A stretch of DNA of 64,000 bases. Source: Streptomyces vinaceus (GTDB lineage Bacteria; Actinomycetota; Actinomycetes; Streptomycetales; Streptomycetaceae). Location: the NCBI RefSeq assembly GCF_008704935.1, contig NZ_CP023692.1, positions 3,047,001 through 3,111,000 of the forward strand, given 5' to 3'. Positions 43,725 through 52,166 of the stretch are shown here, piece after piece (position 1 is the first letter of the stretch; each line of letters starts with the position of its first letter). The notes beneath the pieces were generated by a model. It saw only the letters and a program-made list of their open reading frames with translations, was not told the DNA's origin and did no database searches. The position numbers were made by a program, and so were the translations under genes.

Positions 43725-44668
43725 AAGTAGTCCTCCAGGCGGGCCACGGCGTACCCCTTGTCCGTGACGGTCTTCATGACATGACGGATCATGTCAGGCA
43801 TGGTGCCCTTCCAGTCCTCCCGGCCCCGGAAATGGGTCAGGATGATGTCTCCAGGGTGGAGGTCGCGGTCCCATTCCCGCCAGTCCATGCGGTTCACGAA
43901 GGCCTCCGCGTTCCACAGCGGGACCGCCTTGATGCCGCAGGACTTCGCCGCGCGCAGGGTGTCCTGGTTGTAGTTGCCGTACGGCGGCCGGAAGAGTGTC
44001 GGCCGCTTGCCGAACTGCTTCTGGATGGTGTCCTGCTGCCCGCAGATCTCCTCGTGCTGCTCCTCGTACGAGAGCGCCGGCATGTAGCGGTGGTTGAGCG
44101 TGTGGTTGTTCAGCGAGACGCCGGCGGCCTGCATCTGCTTGAAGTACGGGTAGTTGTCGCGGACGAGGTAGTCGCTGAGGAACGCCGTGTACGGGATCTT
44201 CAGCTCCTGCATCATCTTGAGGAACTCGGGGTCCTTCTCCGCCCCGTCGTCGATCGTCAGGAAGACGACCTTGTCCTCCGTGGGGACGGTGGTGAAGACG
44301 GGCGGGAGTTCGTCCTGGCCCTCGACCTCGAAGCCCTCGCGGGTGGTGATCTCCGGCTTCGTCTTCGGGGCGGGCGGGGCGGCCAGCGGCGGCTTGGCCA
44401 GCTTCCAGCGCTTCGCCGCGGCGATCACGGCCTGGCGGGCGGCCTTCTGCTGCTCGGCCGGGTTGGCGACGGCACCGGCCGCGCCCGCGGGTGCGTCCGC
44501 GGCCTTGCCGCCCTTGCGGGCGGGCGCGGTGTCGGCGGCGGAGCCGCATCCCGTTCCGAGGGCGGCGACCAGCAGTGCGGCCAGCGCCACCCCGACGCGG
44601 CCGCGCGGACCCGCCGCGGACCGGTGACCATGAAGCGTCTTATGTTCCGTTTGTCCGACTAGCTGCAT
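43721..44668 (-). CDS. Polysaccharide deacetylase lipoprotein, upstream copy
   Basis: The 315-residue paralogue of the next gene has a basic start, a hydrophobic core (about 33-48) and a less regular lipobox (LGTGC). The NodB domain carries VFLTIDDGAEKD, NNHTLNHRY and LFRPPYGNYNQ. TIDDG and HTLNHR differ slightly from the usual TFDDG and HTxxHP, and the Pro after the second His is missing. A Lys-rich region precedes the domain. ATG 44668 is the likeliest start but lacks a strong ribosome binding site. It is the first gene of a coupled pair; the THUMP-like gene is divergent with about 120 bp between. Confidence 0.87.
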   Translation of the reverse strand: MQLVGQTEHKTLHGHRSAAGPRGRVGVALAALLVAALGTGCGSAADTAPARKGGKAADAPAGAAGAVANPAEQQKAARQAVIAAAKRWKLAKPPLAAPPAPKTKPEITTREGFEVEGQDELPPVFTTVPTEDKVVFLTIDDGAEKDPEFLKMMQELKIPYTAFLSDYLVRDNYPYFKQMQAAGVSLNNHTLNHRYMPALSYEEQHEEICGQQDTIQKQFGKRPTLFRPPYGNYNQDTLRAAKSCGIKAVPLWNAEAFVNRMDWREWDRDLHPGDIILTHFRGREDWKGTMPDMIRHVMKTVTDKGYAVARLEDYL

Positions 44669-44787
44669 AGCAGCGCATCCTGGCACCCGACACGCTCGCT
44701 TCCCGGACGACACCGCGCACCGGGGCGCCACGTTCCTCCGACCGGCCCACACGCACCCCCGCCGGCGGGGGAGCCGACAATGGAGGC

Positions 44788-45966
44788 GTGACCCCCGAAG
44801 ACTTCGCCGCGCTCCTCGCCCCCGAGGGCCGCGCCCTCCTCGACTCCCTCCGCGACCACGACCCCGCCCAGGACCTCGCCGTCGCCACCCGGCTGCGCCG
44901 CGAGCACCCCGCCGCGCTGGTCTCCGCCGCGCTCGGGCAGGCCCGGCTGCGGCAGCGCGCGGTGGCGAAGTTCGGGGCCGAGGACGCGTTCCGGATGTAC
45001 TTCACGCCCGGCGGCGGCGAGATGGCCACCCGCGCCTCGGTGGCCTCCTACCGCGCCGGACGGCTCGCGGAGCTCGGCGTGCGCAGCGTCGCGGACCTGT
45101 GCTGCGGGATCGGCGGGGACGCCCTCGCCCTGGCCCGGCTCGGCATCCGCGTCCTGGCCGTGGACCGCGACCCGCTGACCGTCGCCGTCGCCCGCGCCAA
45201 CGCCGAGGCCCTGGGGCTGGCGAAGCTCATCGAGGTCCGCGAGGCAGATGTGACCGACGTGGACACCTCCGGCCACGACGCCGTCTTCCTCGACCCGGCC
45301 CGGCGGTCCGGCCGCGGCCGGACCTTCGACCCCGAGAGCTACTCACCGCCGCTGTCGTGGGCCGTCGAGGCCGCCCGCAGGGCCGAGTACGCGGCCGTCA
45401 AGATCGCCCCCGGGATCCCGCACGAGGCCGTGCCGGCGGAGGCCGAGGCCGAGTGGATCTCGGACCAGGGGGACGTGAAGGAGGCCGTGCTGTGGTTCGG
45501 GACCGCGCCCGGCACCGTACGGGCCACCCTGCTGCCCGGCCCGCGCACCCTGCACACCATCGATCCGCTGCCCGACCCCGCGGCCGGGCCGGTCGGCCGC
45601 TACCTCTACGAGCCCGACGGCGCCGTGATCCGCGCCCACCTCGTCGCCGAGGTCGCCGAGCAGCTGGGCGGCCGGCTCATCGACCCGACCATCGCGTACG
45701 TCACCGCCGACGAGCTGCGCGCGACCCCGTACGCCACCGCGTACGAGATCACCGACGTGCTCCCGTTCGGCCTCAAGAAGCTGAAGGCCCTGCTGCGCGA
45801 GCGGGAGGTCGGCATCCTGACCGTCAAGAAGCGCGGGTCGGCCGTCGAGCCCGAGGAACTGCGCAAGAGGGTCAAGCCGCAGGGGCCGCACTCCGCGACC
45901 GTCTTCCTGACCCGGGTCGCGGGTGCCCCCTCGATGCTGATCGGCGCGCCCGTCAGCACGCCGTAG
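44788..45966 (+). CDS. Class I SAM methyltransferase with THUMP-like C-terminal domain
   Basis: The 392-residue protein has a helical start, a Rossmann methyltransferase core (VADLCCGIGGDALALARLG, AVDRDPLTVAVARANAEALG, and AVFLDPARRSGRGR as motif IV) and a C-terminal THUMP-like region that ends near GPHSATVFLTRVAG. It resembles an actinobacterial family annotated as SAM-dependent methyltransferase of unknown target; an RNA substrate is plausible. The GTG at 44788 follows GGAGGC with little spacing, and a GACAAT box ends 6 nt before it, so the message may be leaderless. Its stop codon lies in a 20-bp tandem repeat shared with the convergent gene. Confidence 0.82.
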   Translation: MTPEDFAALLAPEGRALLDSLRDHDPAQDLAVATRLRREHPAALVSAALGQARLRQRAVAKFGAEDAFRMYFTPGGGEMATRASVASYRAGRLAELGVRSVADLCCGIGGDALALARLGIRVLAVDRDPLTVAVARANAEALGLAKLIEVREADVTDVDTSGHDAVFLDPARRSGRGRTFDPESYSPPLSWAVEAARRAEYAAVKIAPGIPHEAVPAEAEAEWISDQGDVKEAVLWFGTAPGTVRATLLPGPRTLHTIDPLPDPAAGPVGRYLYEPDGAVIRAHLVAEVAEQLGGRLIDPTIAYVTADELRATPYATAYEITDVLPFGLKKLKALLREREVGILTVKKRGSAVEPEELRKRVKPQGPHSATVFLTRVAGAPSMLIGAPVSTP

Positions 45967-46030
45967 CGCCCGTCAGCCCGCCGTGGCGCCCGTCAGCGCG
46001 CCGTAGCGCCCGTCAGCGCGCCGTGGCGCC
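45946..46030. repeat. 20-bp tandem repeat spanning two convergent stop codons
   Basis: Four copies of GCGCCCGTCAGCNCGCCGTR plus a 5-bp partial copy. The rightward methyltransferase stop (45964-45966) is at the end of copy 1 and the leftward membrane-protein stop (46013-46015) is in copy 4. Confidence 0.92.
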
Positions 46031-46648
46031 GCCACGGAAGGCGCGCACCGCCCACCGGTAGTGCGCGCCGGCCTTGCCGAGGCCCAGCAGGCCGGTGATC
46101 CACAGGATCATCCCGAGGCCCATGTAGTACGTGACCTCCCCGTACGTGGTGATACCCGGGCGGGCCGACGCCGCCGAGCCGAAGGTCACGTACAGCCCGA
46201 GCGCGCCCAGCGCGAAGGAGGCCAGCAGCCAGGTCAGGCTCAGCCCGGGGGCGCGGACCCGCGCGTCGGCGGCCGGGTCCCGGCCCGACTCCGCCCAGGC
46301 GCACAGCAGGTGGTGGACCAGCCGGTCGCGCCGGGCGCCGCGGGCGAACCAGAACCCCGCCGGGATCAGCACGCCCGCGCCGAGCAGGCCGAAGATCAGG
46401 CCGAAGAGGTACGAGAGCGGATCGCCCGGCGTCTCGAAGGACATCAGGGCCATCCCGACGAAGGACCAGCCGAGCGCGAAGACGGCGGCGACGGCCCAGA
46501 GCAGCAGCAGCCGCCCCAGGCCCAGGCTGCGCCGGCCCAGGTCCTTGAGGAACCGGGCGCGGTCGGCGCGTACGGCGTTCTCGTCCAGCCAGTCGCGCAA
46601 ATGGGCCGGAGGCGGTGGAGGCGGCAGGTCACGGCGAGGCATGCTCAT
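46013..46648 (-). CDS. Four-helix membrane protein of unknown function
   Basis: The 211-residue protein has a Pro-rich start (RRDLPPPPPPAHLRDW), a short charged helix, and four hydrophobic segments (about 46-68, 78-100, 131-153 and 170-186). It lacks a recognisable catalytic motif. Its C-terminal codons are part of the 20-bp tandem repeat. ATG 46648 or a second ATG two codons later can serve as start; neither has a strong ribosome binding site. The next gene upstream (46710-46982) is 61 bp away in the same direction, so it could be the last gene of the tsa unit. Confidence 0.65.
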   Translation of the reverse strand: MSMPRRDLPPPPPPAHLRDWLDENAVRADRARFLKDLGRRSLGLGRLLLLWAVAAVFALGWSFVGMALMSFETPGDPLSYLFGLIFGLLGAGVLIPAGFWFARGARRDRLVHHLLCAWAESGRDPAADARVRAPGLSLTWLLASFALGALGLYVTFGSAASARPGITTYGEVTYYMGLGMILWITGLLGLGKAGAHYRWAVRAFRGGATAR

Positions 46649-46709
46649 GACGATATCGGCCGCGGACCCGAGTCCCGCTCACGAGCCGCTGGAGGGCGCC
46701 TCGTATGTG

Positions 46710-46982
46710 TCAGGTCCCGCTGGTCTCCACCGACTCGAACCGCCAGCGGTGCACCGGACGGGTGATCAGATCCGGCGCGGGCTCCGGGAGTTCGGGCAGC
46801 TCGGCCGCCACTCCCTCGGCCGCCTCCCACCAGGTGACGACCAACACCCTCTCCTGCGGGGCCCGCAGCAGCTCACGGCGGACCGGCTCACGCTCCAGCA
46901 CCTGCGAACGGGCCCACTCCAGCAGCTCGTTGCCCCGGCCCGCGGCGGCCCGAGCCTCCCACATCAGCGCGACGGTGCTCAT
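46710..46982 (-). CDS. Small protein coupled to tsaD
   Basis: The 90-residue protein has no certain family. Alternating hydrophobic strands and helices (STVALMWEARAAAGRGNELLEWA and ERVLVVTWWEA) suggest a dimeric ferredoxin-like alpha-beta barrel, such as monooxygenase-like ABM domains; this is inference. Its ATG shares one base with the tsaD stop (TGATG), so translation is coupled to tsaD. This makes a genuine gene likely. Confidence 0.65.
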   Translation of the reverse strand: MSTVALMWEARAAAGRGNELLEWARSQVLEREPVRRELLRAPQERVLVVTWWEAAEGVAAELPELPEPAPDLITRPVHRWRFESVETSGT

Positions 46983-48124
46983 CAGTAGAGGTTGTCCTTG
47001 CTCAACTCGTGCACGTGGTCGTGGTCGTGACCGTGCGCGTGGGAGTGACCGTGCGCGTGGGCGGGCGCGTCGGGGTCTCCGGTGCCCGGCACGTGCGGGT
47101 CCGTCACCGGCAGCGAGGAGTCCGCCGACAGGTCCCAGTCCGAGGCCGGCCGGTTCCGCTTGACCATCTCGGCGCCCAGCGCCGCCACCATCGCGCCGTT
47201 GTCCGTGCACAGCTTCGGCCGCGGCACCCGCAGGATGATCCCCGCGTCGTCGCAGCGCTCCTGGGCCAGCGAACGCAGCCGGGAATTGGCGGCCACACCG
47301 CCGCCGATCATCAGGTGGTCGACGCCTTCGTCCTTGCACGCGCGGATCGCCTTGCGGGTCAGCACGTCCACCACGGCCTCCTGGAAGGACGCCGCCACAT
47401 CGCGCACCGGCACCTCTTCGCCCGCGTTCCGCTTCGCCTCGATCCAGCGGGCGACCGCCGTCTTGAGCCCGGAGAAGGAGAAGTCGTACGCCGCGTCGCG
47501 CGGCCCCGTCAGCCCGCGCGGGAAGTTGATCGCCTTCGGGTCGCCCTCCCGGGCGAGCCGGTCGATGACCGGGCCGCCGGGGAAGCCCAGCTGCAGCACG
47601 CGCGCGATCTTGTCGAAGGCCTCGCCCGCCGCGTCGTCGATGGTCGCGCCCAGCGGCCGCACGTCGGAGGTGATGTCCGGGGCCAGCAGCAGCGAGGAGT
47701 GGCCGCCGGACACCAGCAGGGCCATGGTCGGCTCCGGCAGTGGTCCGTGCTCCAGCTGGTCCACGCAGATGTGCGAGGCCAGGTGGTTCACGCCGTACAG
47801 CGGCTTGCCGAGCGCGTACGCGTACGCCTTGGCGGCCGAGACGCCCACCAGCAGGGCGCCCGCGAGACCGGGGCCCGCCGTGACGGCGATGCCGTCGAGG
47901 TCGCGGGCGCTGACCCCGGCCTCCTTCAGGGCGCGCTCGATGGTCGGGACCATCGCCTCCAGGTGCGCCCGGGAGGCCACCTCGGGGACGACGCCGCCGA
48001 AGCGGGCGTGCTCGTCCACGCTGGAGGCGATCGCGTCGGCCAGCAGGGTCGTGCCGCGGACCACGCCGACGCCGGTCTCGTCGCAGGAGGTCTCGATGCC
48101 GAGGACGAGCGGTTCGTCAGCCAT
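46982..48124 (-). CDS. tsaD: tRNA t6A synthesis protein TsaD with His-rich tail
   Basis: TsaD transfers the threonylcarbamoyl group to A37 of ANN-decoding tRNAs together with TsaB and TsaE. The 380-residue protein has the ASKHA fold with [14 protein letters not shown], the iron-binding HLASHI pair, GGHSSLLLA and [11 protein letters not shown]. The last 30 residues are unusual: a His/Asp/Gly-rich stretch ([20 protein letters not shown]), absent from E. coli TsaD and possibly metal-binding. ATG 48124 overlaps the rimI stop by 8 bp (ATGGCTGA). The order tsaB-rimI-tsaD, all overlapping, is a typical actinobacterial operon. Confidence 0.96.
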   Translation of the reverse strand: MADEPLVLGIETSCDETGVGVVRGTTLLADAIASSVDEHARFGGVVPEVASRAHLEAMVPTIERALKEAGVSARDLDGIAVTAGPGLAGALLVGVSAAKAYAYALGKPLYGVNHLASHICVDQLEHGPLPEPTMALLVSGGHSSLLLAPDITSDVRPLGATIDDAAGEAFDKIARVLQLGFPGGPVIDRLAREGDPKAINFPRGLTGPRDAAYDFSFSGLKTAVARWIEAKRNAGEEVPVRDVAASFQEAVVDVLTRKAIRACKDEGVDHLMIGGGVAANSRLRSLAQERCDDAGIILRVPRPKLCTDNGAMVAALGAEMVKRNRPASDWDLSADSSLPVTDPHVPGTGDPDAPAHAHGHSHAHGHDHDHVHELSKDNLY

Positions 48125-48638
48125 TGCTCTCAGTGCTTTCAGTCGTCGCTTGTGCGGGGTCGGTCAGGCGCATCACGAGCGCGTCCACGTTGCCGGGCTG
48201 GTAGTAGCCCCGCCGGAAGCCGATCGGCTCGAAGCCGAAGCGCTCGTAGAGCTTCTGGGCGCGGGTGTTGTCCACCCGTACCTCCAGCAGCACCTCGGCG
48301 CACTCGAACGCGGTGGCGGCGCGCAGCAGGTCGGTGAGGAGCCGGGCGCCGAGCCCGGTTCCCCACTGGTCGCGCGCGGCCGCGATGGTCTGTACGTCGG
48401 CCAGGTCACCGGCGGCGGCCAGTCCGGCGTAGCCGACGATGCGGCCGGTGGCGGGGTCGTCGGCGACCACGTAGCGGCGGGTGGCGTGCGGGCCGCGGGC
48501 GTGGGCGAGCTCGGACCAGAACATCCCCGCGGACCAGGCGTCCTCGGGGAACAGCTCGTGCTCCAGTTCCAGCACCGGCTCGATGTCCCACCAGCGCATC
48601 TCGCGCAGTACCGCTGTCACTGCCGTCGGTGCCGTCAC
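48117..48638 (-). CDS. rimI: Ribosomal protein S18-alanine N-acetyltransferase
   Basis: RimI is a GNAT enzyme that acetylates the N-terminus of ribosomal protein S18. The 173-residue protein has the acetyl-CoA loop in [17 protein letters not shown] (about 100) and the C-terminal [20 protein letters not shown] typical of RimI. The GTG start at 48638 overlaps the tsaB TGA (GTGA), and the rimI stop overlaps tsaD. A more internal start is possible since the GNAT domain begins near MRWWDIEPV at residue 14. Its place between tsaB and tsaD is conserved. Confidence 0.92.
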   Translation of the reverse strand: MTAPTAVTAVLREMRWWDIEPVLELEHELFPEDAWSAGMFWSELAHARGPHATRRYVVADDPATGRIVGYAGLAAAGDLADVQTIAAARDQWGTGLGARLLTDLLRAATAFECAEVLLEVRVDNTRAQKLYERFGFEPIGFRRGYYQPGNVDALVMRLTDPAQATTESTESNG

Positions 48639-49297
48639 TGCGGGGTGACCACCTTGTAGTTCTTGGGCACCTGCGCGTCGGGGCGGCGCAGGTAGAGCGG
48701 CGTCGGCGGGAGGAACTCCGCCCCGGCCGCCAGCCGTTCCACGGCCAGGGAGGCGAGCGCGGCGGCGCTCTGGTGCTCGGGGGCCCGTGCGTCGGTGAAG
48801 ACGTCCGGGTACAGCAGCGCGCCCTGGCCCACCGCGGGCACGCCGGCGACCCGCTCGGCGATGTCGGCCGGGCGGTCCACGACGGGCTCGCCGACGCGGG
48901 TGCGCGGGTCCTCGTACCGGGCCCAGTAGACCTCCTTGCGCCGCGCGTCGGTGGCCACGGTGAAGGGGCCCTCGATCCCGGCGGTGCCCGCGGCGTACGC
49001 GAGCCCGTCGAGGGTGCACAGGCCGTGCACGGGGATGCCGAGCACGGTGGCGAAGGTGGAGGCGGTCACGAGGCCCACGCGCAGCCCGGTGTACGGGCCG
49101 GGGCCGACGCCGACGACGATGCCCGTGAGGGCGTCGAGCTTCAGCCCGGCCTCCGCGAGGACCTGGTCGACGGAGGGCAGCAGGAGCTCCCCGTGGCGGC
49201 GGGCGTCGACCTGGTTCGACTCGGCGAGGACGGACTCGCCGTCGTGCAGGGCGACGGTGACGGCGGGCGTGGCGGTATCTACAGCGAGCAAGAGCAC
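48635..49297 (-). CDS. tsaB: tRNA t6A synthesis protein TsaB
   Basis: TsaB is the dimerisation platform of the TsaBDE complex. The 220-residue ASKHA-fold protein begins MLLLAVDTATPAVTVAL and has VVGVGPGPYTGLRVGL, both family signatures. The second half is divergent as usual. It overlaps rimI by 4 bp. The promoter should be in the gap before 49463, where a divergent secreted-protein gene begins. Confidence 0.95.
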   Translation of the reverse strand: MLLLAVDTATPAVTVALHDGESVLAESNQVDARRHGELLLPSVDQVLAEAGLKLDALTGIVVGVGPGPYTGLRVGLVTASTFATVLGIPVHGLCTLDGLAYAAGTAGIEGPFTVATDARRKEVYWARYEDPRTRVGEPVVDRPADIAERVAGVPAVGQGALLYPDVFTDARAPEHQSAAALASLAVERLAAGAEFLPPTPLYLRRPDAQVPKNYKVVTPQ

Positions 49298-49462
49298 GCG
49301 AACAGCCTACGACTCCGGGGGGCCGGGCCCTCGCGGCCGGTCGCGGGGCACCCCGGCTGCTACCTTCGACCCAGGTATCGGCCGAGGTGCGGGCCGGGGC
49401 GCGCGCAAGCCCCCCGGCGGGCGCGTTCCGGCGCAGGGGAAGCACGGGAGAGGTGGAGCAAG

Positions 49463-50023
49463 GTGGCACGCAGCAGCTCGGGAATCGTGGCCGGGCTCAC
49501 CGTCGCGGCGATCGCCGCCGTCGGCTTCCTCGGTTACCAGGCCTCCGCGACCGCGCCCGCGCACCCCCCGAAGGCCTCGGCCCAGCAGCCCGCGCCCCCC
49601 GCCCCGGTCCCGTCCGCGCACGCGGCCGATCCGGCGAAGCCGGTGGCCGTGCCGGAGGGGTCGGGCACCGGCTCGCGCGTCGTGTACTCGGTGGGCCAGA
49701 AGCGGGTGTGGCTGGTCGGCGAGAACGGTCAGGAGCCGAAGTCGTTCACGGTCATGCCCAGTACGGCGCACCCGAAGCCGGGCACGTACCTGGTGAACTC
49801 GCGCTCGGGCGCGGTCACGGGCTCGGACGGGGTGCCGATCGAGCACGTCGTGCGGTTCGCGACGGCGGACGGGGTCGTGGTCGGGTTCAGCTCCCGGGTG
49901 GACGGCCAGATGCCGGAGCCCGACCCGAGCAAGAAGACCGGCGGCATCCGGATGACGCGGGCCGACGGCGACGCCCTGTGGTCCTTCGCGACGATCAACT
50001 CGAAGGTCGTCGTCCTCCCCTGA
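49463..50023 (+). CDS. Secreted protein resembling a degenerate L,D-transpeptidase domain
   Basis: The 186-residue protein has a signal peptide or anchor (about 8-27), an Ala/Pro-rich linker, and one domain of about 115 residues. VVYSVGQKRVWLVGENGQEPKSF and KPGTYLVNSRSGAVT resemble the first strands of YkuD L,D-transpeptidases. The usual HxxG...SxGC catalytic end is missing; the mature domain has no Cys, so it cannot be an ordinary transpeptidase. GTG 49463 has GGAG 5 nt upstream. It is transcribed away from tsaB. The fold resemblance is inference. Confidence 0.65.
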   Translation: MARSSSGIVAGLTVAAIAAVGFLGYQASATAPAHPPKASAQQPAPPAPVPSAHAADPAKPVAVPEGSGTGSRVVYSVGQKRVWLVGENGQEPKSFTVMPSTAHPKPGTYLVNSRSGAVTGSDGVPIEHVVRFATADGVVVGFSSRVDGQMPEPDPSKKTGGIRMTRADGDALWSFATINSKVVVLP

Positions 50024-50069
50024 CGCACCCGCCGCGGATTCACCCGCACGGGCTAACGCGCAAGGCCGC

Positions 50070-50252
50070 TCAGGCCGCTTCGGACTCCGGGGCGGCCTCT
50101 TCGCGTACGTCCGCCGGGTCGGCCCCGGGCCCGTCCGGGACCTCCCGTACGGGTGGCGTCGAGACGGCGGTGGCGGCCGCTCCCGCGGCGAGCAGCGCCC
50201 CCATGGAGACGACGGACGGGCGGGGGTCGCGCTGCACTCCTGCTGCGGACAT
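50070..50252 (-). CDS. Small hydrophobic/acidic protein behind an iron-box-like site
   Basis: The 60-residue frame begins at ATG 50252, preceded by GGAGGAG with tight spacing. It has a short hydrophobic stretch (SMGALLAAGAAATAV, about 16-30) and an acidic Pro-rich C-terminus (DGPGADPADVREEAAPESEA). I do not recognise it. The near-perfect palindrome TTAGGT-AG-ACCTAA lies 29-42 bp upstream of the start and resembles half of a DtxR/IdeR-family iron box. If real, the peptide would be iron-regulated. Confidence 0.5.
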   Translation of the reverse strand: MSAAGVQRDPRPSVVSMGALLAAGAAATAVSTPPVREVPDGPGADPADVREEAAPESEAA

Positions 50253-50281
50253 GGCTCCTCCAGGCTTGGGCCGGCCCGTAC

Positions 50282-50295
50282 TTAGGTAGACCTAA
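50282..50295. promoter_or_regulatory. Iron-box-like palindrome
   Basis: TTAGGT and ACCTAA are perfect inverted arms with a 2-bp centre. Streptomyces DmdR1/IdeR boxes have the same outer arms with a longer centre (TTAGGTTAGGCTAACCTAA), so the match is partial. Confidence 0.4.
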
Positions 50296-50440
50296 CCAGC
50301 CCTCCGTACCATGTGACCACGACGGACTCCATCGGCGCAATATCTTGCCGACGAGTTGTCGGTACGTTTTCCGGGACGGCCCCCCGGGACAGCTCCCGGG
50401 ACGGCGCCTCCATGACGGCGCGCCCCGGGGCCCCGGGTTC

Positions 50441-51001
50441 CTACAGCGCCGCCAGCGCGCCCGGCGCGGCCCAGCGCCCCCCGATCCCGCGCACCGAGAC
50501 CTCTCGTACGTCGTCCAGGACCTCCTCGTGGCCGACCGCCCGCGCGATCACCACGTGCAGCCGGTCGTCGGACAGCTCCTCGACCTTGCCGTCGCCCCAC
50601 TCCACGACGACCACGGACTCGGGCAGCGAGACGTCGAGGTCCAGGTCCTCCATCTCGTCGAGCCCGCCGCCGAGGCGGTACGCGTCCACGTGGACCAGGG
50701 CGGGCCCGCCGCTCAGCGAGGGGTGGACCCGGGCGATCACGAAGGTCGGCGAGGTCACGGCGCCCCGTACGCCCAGCCCCTCGCCCAGGCCCCGGGTCAG
50801 CGTGGTCTTGCCCGCGCCGAGCTCTCCGGTCAACAGGACGAGGTCACCCGGGCGGAGCAGGCCGGCGAGGGTGCGGCCCAGCCCCTGCATGGCCTCGGGC
50901 GAGTCGACGGTGATGCGCGCCTCGGCGGCGGGCGCCTCAGCTCCCTGCTGCGGAGTCTGACCGAGCGGGGCTCGCGGCGCTTCCAGCGGTACTTCTTCCA
51001 T
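50441..51001 (-). CDS. tsaE: tRNA t6A synthesis ATPase TsaE
   Basis: TsaE is the small P-loop ATPase that resets the TsaBD complex during t6A formation. The 186-residue protein has Walker A in LLTGELGAGKTTLTRGLG (about 55-72), SPTFVIARVH and LVHVDAYRL, then VVVEWGDGKVEEL as the family's conserved end. The N-terminal 25 residues are Pro/Gln-rich. ATG 51001 is chosen; the next methionine would remove part of the core. The gene overlaps the end of the alpha/beta hydrolase gene by 65 bp in another frame, an unusually long overlap. tsaD lies 2.3 kb downstream. Confidence 0.93.
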   Translation of the reverse strand: MEEVPLEAPRAPLGQTPQQGAEAPAAEARITVDSPEAMQGLGRTLAGLLRPGDLVLLTGELGAGKTTLTRGLGEGLGVRGAVTSPTFVIARVHPSLSGGPALVHVDAYRLGGGLDEMEDLDLDVSLPESVVVVEWGDGKVEELSDDRLHVVIARAVGHEEVLDDVREVSVRGIGGRWAAPGALAAL

Positions 51002-52145
51002 GCCCGCCAACGTTAGTCGCTGCCGGCACCGCGCCGGTGCGCGCCAGCAGCTCGGTGAGCAGCCCGGTCACCGTGTCGGGGTACTCCAGCATCATCAGGT
51101 GCCCGGCGGACTCCAGGACCACGAGCTCGGCGGCCGGAAGCGCGTCCTTGATGGCCTGGCTGTGCGCGGCGGGGGTGACCATGTCGCGGTCGCCGGCGAT
51201 GACGGTGACGGGGATGTCGGCGAACCGCTGGAGGGCGGCGCTCTTGTCGTGGATCTGGAAGGCCGGGTAGAACTCGGCGACCACGTCGATGGGGGTGGCC
51301 TCGATGAGCCGCTCGGCGAAGCGGGCGACGCCCGGGTCCACCTCGCGGGGGGCGCCGAACGAGTACATCTTGATCATGCCGGCGAAGAGGTCGGCGGTGG
51401 CCCGGCGGCCCCGCTCGACGAGCTCCACCTGCGAGCCGAGCGCCTTGAGCACGGGCGGCAGGATCCGGCGCACGGCGCCCATGCCGACCGCGGGGAGCCC
51501 GTACGTCACCTGGTCGAGGTGGCCGCTGGAGGTGCCGACCAGGGCCACGCCGATCACCCGGTCGCGGATCAGCTCGGGGAACTGCTCGGCCAGCGCCATG
51601 ATCGTCATGCCGCCCATCGAGTGGCCCACCAGGACCAGCGGGCCATCGGGCACGGCCGCGTCGATGACGGTCTTCAGGTCGCGGCCGAGCTGGTCGATCG
51701 TCACGCGCTCGCCGTCGGCCTGGGCGAAGCCGCGCGCGCTGCGGCCGTGGCTGCGCTGGTCCCAGTACACGGAGCGGACCAGTCCGCGCAGGGCGGAGCG
51801 CTGGAAGTGCCAGGAGTCCTGGGCCAGGCAGTAGCCGTGGCAGAAGACGACGGTGGGCGCGGCCGGGTCCTTGCGGCGCAGCCGGCCCCGCTTCTTGGGG
51901 CCCTCGGGCGGCTCGTCGACCTCGTAGTAGAGCTCGGTGCCGTCCTCGGCGTAGCAGGCTCCGGGGGTCCCGCGCAGGGAGCCGTAGTCGCCGGTGGCGT
52001 CCAGCGCGAGGCGCGCCTTGCGGCGCATGCCGCGCCCGACCGTGATCCGTTCGACCGCGACCCCGGCGGCCGCGCCTGCGGCTATCACGCCGATCGCGGC
52101 GCCGGCCCACCCCGCCTTGCGCCAGTTCTCGCTCACGCCGTCCAC
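50937..52145 (-). CDS. Alpha/beta hydrolase with N-terminal membrane helix
   Basis: The 402-residue protein has a hydrophobic start (about 8-30), a basic region, and an alpha/beta hydrolase domain: VVFCHGYCLAQDSWHF (oxyanion HG), the nucleophile elbow VGHSMGG, the acid in VIAGDRDMVTP and the His in ESAGHLMMLEYPD. It is a complete catalytic triad; substrate unknown. It sits between alr and tsaE, and similar hydrolases are found at this place in other actinobacteria. The tail (about 378-402) is Ser/Ala/Arg-rich and overlaps tsaE. GTG 52145 has GAGGAC upstream; another GTG lies 9 nt inside. Confidence 0.88.
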   Translation of the reverse strand: MDGVSENWRKAGWAGAAIGVIAAGAAAGVAVERITVGRGMRRKARLALDATGDYGSLRGTPGACYAEDGTELYYEVDEPPEGPKKRGRLRRKDPAAPTVVFCHGYCLAQDSWHFQRSALRGLVRSVYWDQRSHGRSARGFAQADGERVTIDQLGRDLKTVIDAAVPDGPLVLVGHSMGGMTIMALAEQFPELIRDRVIGVALVGTSSGHLDQVTYGLPAVGMGAVRRILPPVLKALGSQVELVERGRRATADLFAGMIKMYSFGAPREVDPGVARFAERLIEATPIDVVAEFYPAFQIHDKSAALQRFADIPVTVIAGDRDMVTPAAHSQAIKDALPAAELVVLESAGHLMMLEYPDTVTGLLTELLARTGAVPAATNVGGHGRSTAGSAASPARSDSAAGS

Positions 52146-52166
52146 GCCGCCGTCCTCACTCAGCCC

